DNA of 59,927 nucleotides from an uncultured Clostridia bacterium (GTDB lineage Bacteria; Bacillota; Clostridia; Christensenellales; Borkfalkiaceae). Below the pieces are notes generated by a model. The model was not told the DNA's origin, did not search any database, and worked only from the letters and a program-made list of their open reading frames with translations. The position numbers were made by a program, and so were the translations under genes. The stretch covers positions 1 through 59,927 of the forward strand of contig CAKQQY010000008.1 of the NCBI GenBank assembly GCA_934271245.1. Direction: 5' to 3'. This document shows positions 16,201 through 21,967 of the stretch, piece by piece. The number at the start of each line of letters is the position of its first letter. Positions within the stretch are counted from its first letter, which is position 1.

Positions 16201-18471
16201 AAGCAGTTCTCGTCGACGGATCTGGAATTTATCGATATAGCAAGAGAAATCTTTAACGGGGTTTGTCGCAAGAAGTACGTTGACACAAGCGTTGCCATAA
16301 AGGGTTACGCAAACGTGAAAGAAGGCGAATATCTCCCGAAACGTATGGCGAACGTAGCGAAGAACGTCGACACGACGACTTTCGAATACGAAGTCAAAAG
16401 CGCAAGTAATCCTTCTTTTACAAAGAGCAGGGTAAAGGGCGCCAAAGGAGAATTGTTTGTCGAAGGGTTAGATACTGTATTGGATAGACATATCCGAGCG
16501 GTAGCGCAATACGCGAATCTTGCTCCCACTCTCGAAGCGTATAACCGCCTTTTCAACTTGAATACCGTGGAAAACAACAATAAGCCTGTCAGCGTGGCTA
16601 CCGAAAGTAACAACGTATGGTCGCAAGGCAACGAGTATTTCAAGAAACTTATAAACGACATAAAGGGAGTGCCTGCGGCAAAGGGCGACGGCGTTAAGTT
16701 TATGGCGTTTTTAAGAAGCGGTTACGCCAAATTCCAACTCGGCGCAAACTTTAAGGTATGGGTGACGCAGTTATCGTCGTTTTTTGCTTCTGGAAGCATA
16801 TTAGATTACTCTTCTATCCTGAAAGGTATAGGAATAAACACGAACGACGTCGACAAATACTGCAAACTCGCAAAATTACGAAATAACGACAACGTCGCCG
16901 CTATGGCGCAAGGCGTTCTCGAAACCGTGAATGAATTCGGCAACGTGTTAATGAAGCCTATCGGCGCGGTTGACAGATTCGTTATTAAAAAACTTTTCGG
17001 CGCGTGTCAGGTTCAGGTGGAAAAAGATTTCGGATTAAAACTCGGCACGGAAGAAAACAAAGTCAAAGCGGGCGAACTCTTAAAACGGGTGATTCTCGAA
17101 ACGCAACAAAACTCTATGGCTACCGAAAGGTCTTCGGCTATGCGTTCGGGTAGCGAGTTTATGAGAACGATAACGATGTTTTCCGCCGACTCAATGAAGG
17201 TCATAGGAAGAGTTGTAGATTCTATCGGAGAATTAAGCGCGTTAAAAGCAAAGAAAAAAATTCTTACCGACGCCAAGGAAATTGCAAGTATAGATAGTCA
17301 AATAAAACAAGCAACGAAAAAAGTTGCAAAGTCTACGACTTCGCTTATAACTTCTGCGGTGTTTATGGCTCTCGTCGCGCAGTTGTTCAGGACTCTTTAC
17401 AATAAAGACGACGAAGACGATAACGTAGTTGCTAATATGACAACCGACGCTATCGGAAATCTTTTCGGCGGATTGCCAATCTTTAAGGATATTTATTCTC
17501 GATTTATCGACGGTTACGATATTGACGGCTACGCCTATTCCGCAATAAACGATATGTTTGATAGCGCGGATAATATATTCAAGATGTGTGGTGGTATTGT
17601 TACCGGGGAAGTTTCTTCACAGGAAGTTGCAAAGAATATAAAAGATATGGTCTACGCGGCGGGGCAGATATTCGGAATCCCGACAAGGAACGTTTACAAT
17701 ATTGCTTACGGATTAACAAAAAGAGTGAGTCCGTCTACGGCGTATAAGGTTGATACGGTTTTCTACAACAAAAAATATTCTTCGGATTTGAAAAAGGCAA
17801 TCGAAAACGAAGACGACGATATGATAGCAACTATCGTTGAACTCATAACGAACGAACGGGTTGGAAATATAGGAGATTCCACCGTGAGCGCCGAACTCAA
17901 TTCTCTCATAACGAAAGGATATGACGTAATCCCGAGAAGCGTGGGGCAAACACTGACTTACGACGGCGAAGAAATCAACTTGACGAACAACCAGAGAAAA
18001 CGGTTCAAAGAAGTATATTCCGTGGCGAATAAAGCCGTTGCAAGCCTTGTAAAATTAACTCAATACGAATCTGCAAGCGAAGAAGTTAAGGCAAAGGCGA
18101 TAAAGTATATTTATAGCGTGTACTACAATCTCGCTTTACAGGACTTGCTTGGGGTTGACCTTGAAACGAAGACTGTTTTGTTCGCAGAAGCAATCGACGT
18201 TGAAAAACTCGCTATCATCGTCGCGACGGCTAATTCTTTAACCGCAGACCTTGATAATAAAGGAAAGGCGATAAGCGGAACGCGTAAGAGAAAGATTCAG
18301 TCTTACGTAAATTCACTTAAACTCACCGCTGCTCAAAAGTATATGATTATGGGTTATTTAGGATTCAGAAACTTGAAAGGCGAAACGCAGGTTAAGGCAT
18401 ATATCAATCGTCTGAATCTTACCAAATCGGAGAAGTCAAAACTGCTCAAATACAGCGGGTACGGGGAATAA
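10297..18471 (+). CDS. Giant phage polyvalent protein with metallopeptidase and ADP-ribosyltransferase-like domains
   Basis: A 2724-residue product with an AGGAG site just before ATG 10297. Residues 1-110 are charged; 60-330 are Gly/Ala-rich and amphipathic. A zincin-type HEYTH (544-548) marks a metallopeptidase. Three look-alike small domains follow (about 735-808, 883-967, 1258-1362). Between the second and third is an ADP-ribosyltransferase-like domain (about 1032-1245) with WHGT at 1075-1078, GFFFTD near 1106 and a FEPNQIK end. Domain borders carry KYSLKD (877), NFSLKD (1026), RYSLKE (1252) and KYSLKE (1414). Residues 1420-2724 are a long, mostly helical structural part with a hydrophobic stretch near 2350. 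Such proteins are known as phage polyvalent proteins, thought to be packaged and injected with DNA. Three +1-frame ORFs lie inside its linkers. Start and length are clear; exact enzymatic activities are not. Confidence 0.85.
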   Translation: MATYRMTPYERRARAQKIIQARENRFLYNNYLKEKESYEKQLEEERLKTVWAERDKNSQSFFVRGLHTVGDLVANVITGAVKGFEGIYDLGAGVVGAVGGIFDNDFQERVKTAIAYDWTGETLGKPLQDAFRYSITNNGGIIENVASGVGQMLPSVAALLLTGGAGAPAAAAQAASLATLGVSAAGTSTEEAFKEGADYWAGLGYGVASGLVEVGTEKLSGGVTKALTGAGILDGITRSIAPTGIKRKVLDVLGEGVEEMISEGVNPLLKSIYKGADALKEYEDPEFLKGVGEAGLVGSLTSLVYGETVGRGLSKIGVGYVGKEADISDSLVEINSLNNKASELQGRGELEGINEQKIDATKRKNYENIEKTLKKVKDNTKRAKLIEKFNLGNEFNADGSMKESINTPNDSQSDVASPKKESYSYGLRGNEKTIFSDLDRISEDLANKYVEAEQEKGNNVTIEQAREKVGKIEVSENEMSDTAKEKRNKFIKGLNYLNKKSGANITFVVTKENGSFNGLLLDDRTIYIGEDQFEKGTWAGTLVHEYTHLAEDSKAYAELVKFLTSDSLLVNDGKGGKVRLLEKASESVLNKNYGFNAETLNEIQDKILNNQELTAEEKKYYNDFKSEVGAHETEYLLGNEEFIDRIVAKDSSFVEKFLKKIENLRKAFEKVGDKDAEKAKKQLHKAEKLYLKAASQAGNMKLMRFLLANNPDLEKEIDLSEQIQYNKKAKYLNISKQEYAIISSRIMEDNSRIVARNQELPRYGKARSSNYFYVYENFAIGNFGVLKQIEITDSNREYLASIEERLGGNNGEQTIGSTSELNRLLKVLKTRTRYNYSDNAYDSERRADSKNGGVSFGQSEGERIGNTEKGDGNKRVKYSLKDRKVASYINKNLDTPTLSYIRTELSKVYGETDNAIADGIAIEKDNTIYIVDSGREEGRIDFGVRRKITISDRTKRLKYIKNINKESYENGYGSREVFERLGLELDNDSRSDVGRELRQDNGITNGESQNNESRISDKNGNNGRINFSLKDAKDGLNFTKPVLYDSYGNPLSQQQKEYFANSKIRSAKGNLISVWHGTDNQFYTFDKALRGSHTGTPDAKLGFFFTDSYEVAQDYTLSAREYNQFNLMMKIAEGDWNAFERLQDKHYDEFATTEDLERLKEYDENTSSGNTREYFLNITDPYIEDWKNQSYHKLAMIKAIKKAISLKKDGLVILNIEDSINGKTPSNVYVAFEPNQIKLTTNKNPTLNNDIRYSLKENKYAERNPATVTEKEFNHHYWAVANEIITKEEIGVLTSSISRLNKGEFFFRNSDGFYMIPVGEKGIYNKIVFTDGKYDSFSIDTVIEINSDNETNLSEIRSVIYEGERNGIYTQDSYLFQTHYCKDYEFNDFRKNVLENKKNSSGKRDGRRSNGETKYSLKEDDSSKKYFYELTDGQIKKLLADKTKKKVYSKVESEKIINTIISESLGVDEKFGSLKGKAKSEAIEMLWRGLNTADPGKQMHVALEVADYIIKNSVLENIYEDSENSVYVDTISTLRKYFHSIDLSALKDDIKQRYDNDNSPYARWSVGQNGKGLTADQVKAELAERGFYIDTDNEAEIFFRIDGEAKNALEKQSKELLSAALSSEERKTLKNNIAREVLLAFDENGKQSKFSKILEQYHKEAFTWKEKYYDERKRNTVINRLLDKVQKIKDWKKGTFINASQYKADIFKKSIDKLANIKFRGDLNQSGIREIISGVREWYNKENPILKDSYDSDIAEMLEDVATGEGKKLTTQELINLSNVVDYFKHFVENYNKVSRNGELVEAKPIAEKYVSIMKRNQTVNVGWLRRFFEKYLTTFGDPMTVARYFDKYEDGFYSEMLASLRDAAANAQIDEMEIREPIENFIRKNKKYFKEAAKKTVKYQGQDIPLLQAMYVYAAMYDVDTIPSFAKSGFKYNDGTLDIRIDGFAQNEDSDTVEMQAIAKEIQSSLEKQFSSTDLEFIDIAREIFNGVCRKKYVDTSVAIKGYANVKEGEYLPKRMANVAKNVDTTTFEYEVKSASNPSFTKSRVKGAKGELFVEGLDTVLDRHIRAVAQYANLAPTLEAYNRLFNLNTVENNNKPVSVATESNNVWSQGNEYFKKLINDIKGVPAAKGDGVKFMAFLRSGYAKFQLGANFKVWVTQLSSFFASGSILDYSSILKGIGINTNDVDKYCKLAKLRNNDNVAAMAQGVLETVNEFGNVLMKPIGAVDRFVIKKLFGACQVQVEKDFGLKLGTEENKVKAGELLKRVILETQQNSMATERSSAMRSGSEFMRTITMFSADSMKVIGRVVDSIGELSALKAKKKILTDAKEIASIDSQIKQATKKVAKSTTSLITSAVFMALVAQLFRTLYNKDDEDDNVVANMTTDAIGNLFGGLPIFKDIYSRFIDGYDIDGYAYSAINDMFDSADNIFKMCGGIVTGEVSSQEVAKNIKDMVYAAGQIFGIPTRNVYNIAYGLTKRVSPSTAYKVDTVFYNKKYSSDLKKAIENEDDDMIATIVELITNERVGNIGDSTVSAELNSLITKGYDVIPRSVGQTLTYDGEEINLTNNQRKRFKEVYSVANKAVASLVKLTQYESASEEVKAKAIKYIYSVYYNLALQDLLGVDLETKTVLFAEAIDVEKLAIIVATANSLTADLDNKGKAISGTRKRKIQSYVNSLKLTAAQKYMIMGYLGFRNLKGETQVKAYINRLNLTKSEKSKLLKYSGYGE
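12725..12925 (+). CDS. Nested small ORF a, in the +1 frame of the polyvalent gene
   Basis: The 66-residue product starts MANKLSEAQA and ends ILKKATEISE; it is predicted to be all helix. A strong ribosome site (AGGGGGA, 12714-12720) lies 4 bases before the ATG. The ORF overprints a low-complexity, hydrophilic linker of the main frame (residues 810-876) and stops at the first base of the KYSLKD codons. Its C-terminal part (LLDNPK then SEILKKATEI) resembles the end of nested ORF b (LTENPK then AEFLTKMEIT). The normal residue mix, start signal and similarity to b make it more than chance. Function is unknown; an immunity or antitoxin partner for the preceding domain is the leading hypothesis. Confidence 0.68.
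   Translation: MANKLSEAQANLIDCLKFLKLEQDTIIVIMLMIPKDEQIAKMAEFLLDNPKASESEILKKATEISE
13199..13372 (+). CDS. Nested small ORF b, in the +1 frame of the polyvalent gene
   Basis: The 57-residue product starts MKTDTEAEKY and ends FLTKMEITEE. AAGGAG (13189-13194) is 4 bases before the ATG. The main frame under it (residues 968-1025) is a linker rich in Asn, Ser, Asp and Arg. The stop TAA (13370-13372) touches the NFSLKD codons. The ending LLTENPK followed by AEFLTKMEI lines up with ORF a, so the two are probably homologous. The product is small, acidic and helical. It has no recognised family and its function is inferred only from the repeated layout. Confidence 0.66.
   Translation: MKTDTEAEKYLRDLGLSWITIAEAMSDENYDKTMVLLTENPKITKAEFLTKMEITEE
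14378..14548 (+). CDS. Nested small ORF c, in the +1 frame of the polyvalent gene
   Basis: The 56-residue product starts MREKETEFTR and ends VMEKLNTL. AAGGAG (14364-14369) is 8 bases before the ATG. The main frame under it is a linker (residues 1361-1413) ending in a Lys/Arg/Ser/Asn-rich stretch, and the stop TGA (14546-14548) falls inside the KYSLKE codons. It is more diverged from a and b but keeps the pattern of two hydrophobic helices and a final acidic E(E)VxxK helix. The case rests mainly on identical placement and frame. Confidence 0.6.
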   Translation: MREKETEFTRKIHTYSKPTIAKIMSLMTSEKMFLKIRKIVVESETEEEVMEKLNTL

Positions 18472-18498
18472 AAACTGAGGGATTAAACAGGCTGAAAA

Positions 18499-18601
18499 GT
18501 TACCAAAATGTTACCATTTGTAAAATATACAATATAAAGTGGTTTTATAAGGTTAAATTGTACCATATATTGTGTTGGTAATTCTCTCGTTACCTCCACC
18601 A
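18499..18601 (+). other. Probable prophage attachment site attR with integrase-arm-like GTTACC repeats
   Basis: At 18586-18601 the sequence CTCGT, TACCTCC, A, CCA has the exact geometry of a tRNA 3' end (T-stem strand, 7-base acceptor strand, discriminator, CCA). No tRNA body lies to its left, only phage sequence, as expected if the prophage carries a copy of the tRNA 3' end as its core. Two GTTACC boxes (18499, 18510) spaced 11 bases, plus a third at 18589, look like integrase arm or accessory sites. The intact tRNA should sit at the left prophage end, outside the window. Confidence 0.55.
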
Positions 18602-18638
18602 AATAAAAAAGACAGGTTACAACCTGTCTTTTTTATTT
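18601..18638. terminator. Perfect 18-bp bidirectional terminator hairpin
   Basis: Bases 18601-18618 and 18621-18638 are perfectly complementary around a 2-base centre, with A runs on the left and T runs on the right. It directly follows the tRNA-like 3' end, so it is probably the original terminator of that tRNA and also ends transcription from the prophage. Confidence 0.85.
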
Positions 18639-18738
18639 GTCGGGTAGCAGATTAAACTTGTCAGTTCGGTCGCCTATGACGGACTTTCCTGACGGGCAAA
18701 GTCCTGCGCGGTAGCGCAGGATCTCGTTACGTTTGTCG
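18629..18738. repeat. tRNA-anchored dispersed repeat, copy 1
   Basis: It shares with copy 2 the leader TTTTTTATTTGTCGGGTAGC, the core TTCGGTCGCC then GACGGACTTTC and GACGGGCAAAGTCCTG, and the end CGTTACGTTTGTCG. Inside are two overlapping inverted repeats: GGACTTT with AAAGTCC (18681-18704), and CCTGCGC GGTA GCGCAGG (18703-18720). ATCTCGTTAC (18721-18730) copies the tRNA-like 3' end at 18585. Confidence 0.8.
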
Positions 18739-18754
18739 TAAGGCTGTTGCCGTC

Positions 18755-18866
18755 TTTTTTATTTGTCGGGTAGCAGATTTAATTTGTCAAGTTCGGTCGC
18801 CTTTGACGGACTTTCCCTGACGGGCAAAGTCCTGCGCGGTAGCGCAGTATATCGTTACGTTTGTCG
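18755..18866. repeat. tRNA-anchored dispersed repeat, copy 2
   Basis: Tandem copy of the 18629 repeat with scattered substitutions. The hairpin CTGCGC GGTA GCGCAG is kept at 18832-18847, and the tRNA-end copy reads ATCGTTAC at 18851-18858. The rest of the 18472-19088 gap shows only this repeat pair, the attachment site and the promoter of the next gene. Confidence 0.8.
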
Positions 18867-19017
18867 CAAAGCTTAATGCGGTAGCATAAATGTTTAATCG
18901 ATTCTAAAATTTATACAAAAGCGTAACGTTAAAAAAAATAACGATGTGAAATTTTTTATATCATTACGGTAAGATAACAAGGCAAGTGTAAAATAACAAA
19001 AATAATTTTTAAAATTA

Positions 19018-19046
19018 TTGATTTAATAGTTTGTATATGATATAGT
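19018..19046 (+). promoter_or_regulatory. Sigma-A promoter of the 19089 gene
   Basis: TTGATT (19018-19023), 17-base spacer, TATAGT (19041-19046). Confidence 0.7.
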
Positions 19047-19088
19047 AAAGACATAATTGTTATACAACGAATAGTGAGGAAAGGTTTT

Positions 19089-19901
19089 TTGAAAAGGGTT
19101 ATTGCATTAATATGTGTTTTATCTGCGATGCTTATTGCGGGCGCTCCTTTTTTTATTAATAGTATGGTAAACATAGGGTATTATAGCCCGTTAGAAACAT
19201 ATAACGATGAATTATTGTCGGAAAGTTTAGCATTAAGTTTGTTTCCGCAAATTCATGGTTTTACTATGACCGCGGAAAAGAATAAAGAGTTAAACTTTGG
19301 ATGTTACGATGTATCCGTTTTGTATAAAGAGCATAAAAACGCCGATGATTTTGATGCTTATGGTGTGAGCGGAAGATATATACGAGGAAAAGTCGATACA
19401 GACAACTTCAATCACGTTTTTAATATGTTTTCGGTAAAATCCGAAATTATCGAAAGAGATTACGTCGCTAACGTCTGGTCCGATATTGACGCAGGGAAAT
19501 ATTATTTTGCGTATTTCAGAATAAAAAACGTATTGTTTGAAAACGTTGATAATTACTCCAAGTTTATTTCCAAAAAATATAATTTGGCGGAGTGGATAGG
19601 CTATAAATTTGAGACAAGCGAAGTACTGTGGGGAGAAACGACCGACAATAAAAAATCTTTTTATTCAGAGAAAAGAGTGGATTTATACTCTCTGTTTGCG
19701 AACTTACAGAACGGAAAAGAAGAAGTTCGATATTTTTCCGATTTAAAACTTTACGGAAACGCTTTGCAATGTGATTTTAATAATTTGTTGAATCAATTGC
19801 CCGAGACATTGCCGTCATGCTTGATGATGTACGGAACAGGACAGCAAATTCTTGAATACAAGCAAGACGACTTTTTGGAATTGTTAGAAATTAAACGGTA
19901 A
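19089..19901 (+). CDS. Exported or membrane-anchored protein, unknown function
   Basis: I place the start at TTG 19089 because GAGGAAAGG lies 4 bases upstream; GTG 19074 has no ribosome site. The 270-residue product begins with a signal-peptide-like segment (MKRVIALICVLSAMLIAG) and then has a mixed alpha/beta extracytoplasmic domain with many aromatic and acidic residues. No family or catalytic motif is recognised. It has its own promoter and is the first gene outside the prophage attachment site, so it is formally a host gene, although recently acquired DNA near attachment sites is common. A CGGT/ACCG inverted repeat followed by a T run at 19923-19955 may end the transcript. Confidence 0.6.
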   Translation: MKRVIALICVLSAMLIAGAPFFINSMVNIGYYSPLETYNDELLSESLALSLFPQIHGFTMTAEKNKELNFGCYDVSVLYKEHKNADDFDAYGVSGRYIRGKVDTDNFNHVFNMFSVKSEIIERDYVANVWSDIDAGKYYFAYFRIKNVLFENVDNYSKFISKKYNLAEWIGYKFETSEVLWGETTDNKKSFYSEKRVDLYSLFANLQNGKEEVRYFSDLKLYGNALQCDFNNLLNQLPETLPSCLMMYGTGQQILEYKQDDFLELLEIKR

Positions 19902-20075
19902 ATATATCGGAAAATTCTTTGCACGGTTCATAAATTACAGACCGCTTTTTTGTTTTGGGACGGACATCCTTTGCGTACTTTATTAACGATAAGCTTATAA
20001 TTTTTATTATAAAAAGCACAAACAATAGTGAGGACGTGCTATAATCGAAAAGGAGAAATTATAAGGACAAAAACT

Positions 20076-20360
20076 ATGGCTTCGGGTAAAGAATACAGAG
20101 ATTTTATTTTAGAACAGTTATCGGATTTACGCCCGACTTACAGGGCAATGATGGGGGAATTTTTAATCTACGTAAACGGCGTTTATTTCGGCGGTGTTTA
20201 CGACGACAGATTTTTGGTTAAAAAGACTTCCACAAACAAAGAGTACGGGCTTACGGAAGAGTTGCCTTACGACGGGGCAAAGCCTATGTATCTAGTGGAA
20301 AACGTCGACGACAGAGAATATCTTAAATCCTTGGTTTCCGACACGGTAAACGGGTTATAA
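20076..20360 (+). CDS. TfoX N-terminal domain protein
   Basis: Start ATG 20076 is chosen for the AAGGA site at 20063-20067; the earlier GTG at 20028 lacks one. The 94-residue product matches the small TfoX/Sxy N-terminal domain family: a MMGEFLIYVNGVYFGGVYDD core at about 25-44, then FLVKKT and a C-terminal YLVE segment. In enterobacteria TfoX regulates competence. Stand-alone versions in Clostridia have no defined job, so I give only the family. It is transcribed alone and ends at a clear terminator. Confidence 0.75.
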   Translation: MASGKEYRDFILEQLSDLRPTYRAMMGEFLIYVNGVYFGGVYDDRFLVKKTSTNKEYGLTEELPYDGAKPMYLVENVDDREYLKSLVSDTVNGL

Positions 20361-20404
20361 ACCTACTTTCATATAAAGCGGACGTAAAAACAATTTAGTT
20401 TCTG

Positions 20405-20431
20405 AAAAAGACGGTTTCGAGCCGTCTTTTT
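20405..20431 (+). terminator. Intrinsic terminator after the TfoX-domain gene
   Basis: AAAAAGACGG pairs with CCGTCTTTTT around a 7-base loop. Confidence 0.85.
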
Positions 20432-20532
20432 GATGTTATGCGAAAAACAGTCGTCAAAAGAATATAATCGCTTTCAGGTAAAGAAGAATAAAAAGGGATT
20501 CTATTGCCGATAATACCTACACGGAGGGAATT

Positions 20533-20646
20533 ATGAGCAAGAGAAAAAAGAAAAACAAAATAACCAAACTTACCGACGAGCAGTACAACAATTATATTAT
20601 GGCGTTAAAGGACGAAGTTCCGCCAAAACCCATGCGACAAAATTAG
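20533..20646 (+). CDS. 37-residue basic small protein
   Basis: GGAGGGA (20523-20529) sits 3 bases before the ATG. The product starts MSKRKKKNKITKLTDEQY and ends PPKPMRQN: a Lys/Arg-rich head, then a short helix. It sits between a terminator and the promoter of the next gene. The strong ribosome site and biased composition support a real gene; no function can be assigned. Confidence 0.55.
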   Translation: MSKRKKKNKITKLTDEQYNNYIMALKDEVPPKPMRQN

Positions 20647-20659
20647 TGAGTTATTTTAC

Positions 20660-20688
20660 TTGAAATTTTTTGGAAAAAAGGGTACAAT
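20660..20688 (+). promoter_or_regulatory. Sigma-A promoter of the 20722 gene
   Basis: TTGAAA (20660-20665), 17-base spacer, TACAAT (20683-20688). It lies 14 bases after the small ORF stop. Confidence 0.8.
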
Positions 20689-20721
20689 AGAAACAACTTG
20701 ATTTTATATTTGGAGTAATTT

Positions 20722-21849
20722 ATGATCGAGATAAAAGAAGTCGCGAGCAAAAAGGACCTGAAGTTGTTTGCTACGTACCCTTTAATTTTATATAAAGATT
20801 GTCCGTATTACGTACCGTCCTTACGAATGGACGAGATGAATACTTTCGATCCGAAGAAAAATTTCAGTTTAAAAGAGTGTGACGCGAAAGGTTTTCTCGC
20901 ATATAAAGACGGAGAGTTGGTCGGGAGAATCGCCGGAATTATCAACTACAAATACAACGAACTTTCGGGCGGAAAATATATCAGATTTTCCCGTTTCGAG
21001 TGTATTGACGACATAGAAGTGTTTAACGCTCTTTTAGGCGCGGTGGAAAATTACGGAAAGCAGCACGGAATGAAAGTTATTCACGGACCGTGGGGCTTTA
21101 ACGATACCGACAGAGAAGGCATGCTGACTTACGGGTTTAACGAAAGAGCGACCTACGCTACCAACTATTATTATCCGTATTTTTGCGAAAACATGAAAAA
21201 ACTCGGGTTTGACGACGAATCCAAGTGGGTGGAATATCGTTTCAAAATTCCCGATAAGCCTTACGACAGAATAGAAAAACTTGCGGAAAAACTTAAAGAT
21301 AAGTTGTGCGTTAAAGACGTTTCGGAAACCATGAGCGTTAAAGCCATAGGTAAAAAGTACGGCGACAGTTTATTTGAAACGTTAAACGACGCTTACGGCA
21401 AGTTAGACGGTTACGTTCCGATAGAAGACAGAATGAAAGATAACGTCTTAGGGCAGTTCGCAACAATCTGTAATCCCAAATACATAAGCGTTTTAGTAGA
21501 CAAAAACGAAGAAGTCGTCGCGTTCGGCATAGTTTTGCCGAGTATTTGCGATACTTTAATAAAACATAAAGGGAAACTTTTCCCGTCGGGATTCGTAGGC
21601 GTGTTAAAATCCATCAAGAACCCCACCGATCTGGAAATGGCTTTGATAGGGGTCAGAAGCGATTACAAAAATACCGGAATCAATTCGATTATTCTTTCTA
21701 AAATAAGCAAAAACGTTATCGACGGCGGAGTGAACAGCATAGAATCAAATCCCATGCTCGAAACGAATTACGCGATTCAGGCGCAATGGAAGTTCGCCGA
21801 GAGCGAAATTATTAAAAGAAGACAAACGTATAAAAGAGAAATCGTATAA
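20722..21849 (+). CDS. GNAT-fold acetyltransferase-like protein (YghO type)
   Basis: The 375-residue product has the two-part layout of YghO-like GNAT proteins. The N-terminal region (about 1-150) contains YKDGELVGRIAGIINY and HGPWGFNDTDREGML near 125-140. The C-terminal region (about 200-370) contains the LIGVRSDYKNTGINSIIL segment, which occupies the acetyl-CoA-binding helix position. GGTGINS-like residues replace the classical Q/RxxGxG/A loop, so activity may be altered. The substrate is unknown. The ribosome site is weak (GGAG, 20711), the promoter is immediately upstream and a GC-rich terminator follows, so the gene is probably transcribed alone. Confidence 0.7.
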   Translation: MIEIKEVASKKDLKLFATYPLILYKDCPYYVPSLRMDEMNTFDPKKNFSLKECDAKGFLAYKDGELVGRIAGIINYKYNELSGGKYIRFSRFECIDDIEVFNALLGAVENYGKQHGMKVIHGPWGFNDTDREGMLTYGFNERATYATNYYYPYFCENMKKLGFDDESKWVEYRFKIPDKPYDRIEKLAEKLKDKLCVKDVSETMSVKAIGKKYGDSLFETLNDAYGKLDGYVPIEDRMKDNVLGQFATICNPKYISVLVDKNEEVVAFGIVLPSICDTLIKHKGKLFPSGFVGVLKSIKNPTDLEMALIGVRSDYKNTGINSIILSKISKNVIDGGVNSIESNPMLETNYAIQAQWKFAESEIIKRRQTYKREIV

Positions 21850-21888
21850 ACGCGTGTTAAACCGATATAAGTTTTCTTGATAAAAACC

Positions 21889-21917
21889 CGCGGCGGAAAG
21901 ATATTCTTTCCGCCGCG
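21889..21917. terminator. Terminator of the GNAT-like gene
   Basis: CGCGGCGGAAAG pairs with CTTTCCGCCGCG around ATATT, followed by TTCTTTAT. Confidence 0.8.
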
Positions 21918-21936
21918 TTCTTTATAAATTATTAAA

Positions 21937-21963
21937 AAGGCGGCGAAAAAATTTCGCCGCCTT
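21937..21963 (-). terminator. Terminator of the adenine deaminase gene
   Basis: AAGGCGGCGAAA pairs with TTTCGCCGCCTT; reading the minus strand, a T run follows the stem. Confidence 0.8.
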
Positions 21964-21967
21964 AGTT

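Larger units (their letters stand above)
1..18601 (+). mobile_element. Prophage, right-hand part (structural end and attachment site)
   Basis: All genes from the left edge to 18471 lie on the plus strand, tightly packed with short overlaps. They read as virion genes: a large beta-rich tail protein, fibre genes, small membrane proteins, a coiled-coil protein and a giant polyvalent protein. From 18601 the content turns to host-type genes on both strands. No integrase, terminase, capsid or portal gene is in view, so these must lie to the left. The junction at 18585-18601 resembles a tRNA 3' end, as expected for integration into a tRNA gene. The prophage call is firm; the podovirus type is inferred from the tail and polyvalent genes. 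Confidence 0.88.

Noticed and set aside
18541..18601. A complete tmRNA or tRNA gene ending at 18601
   Set aside because: Only the 3' strand fits; the T-loop and upstream arms are missing, so it is an attachment-site remnant.
18640..18870. CRISPR array
   Set aside because: Only two long, imperfect copies with no spacers and no cas genes.
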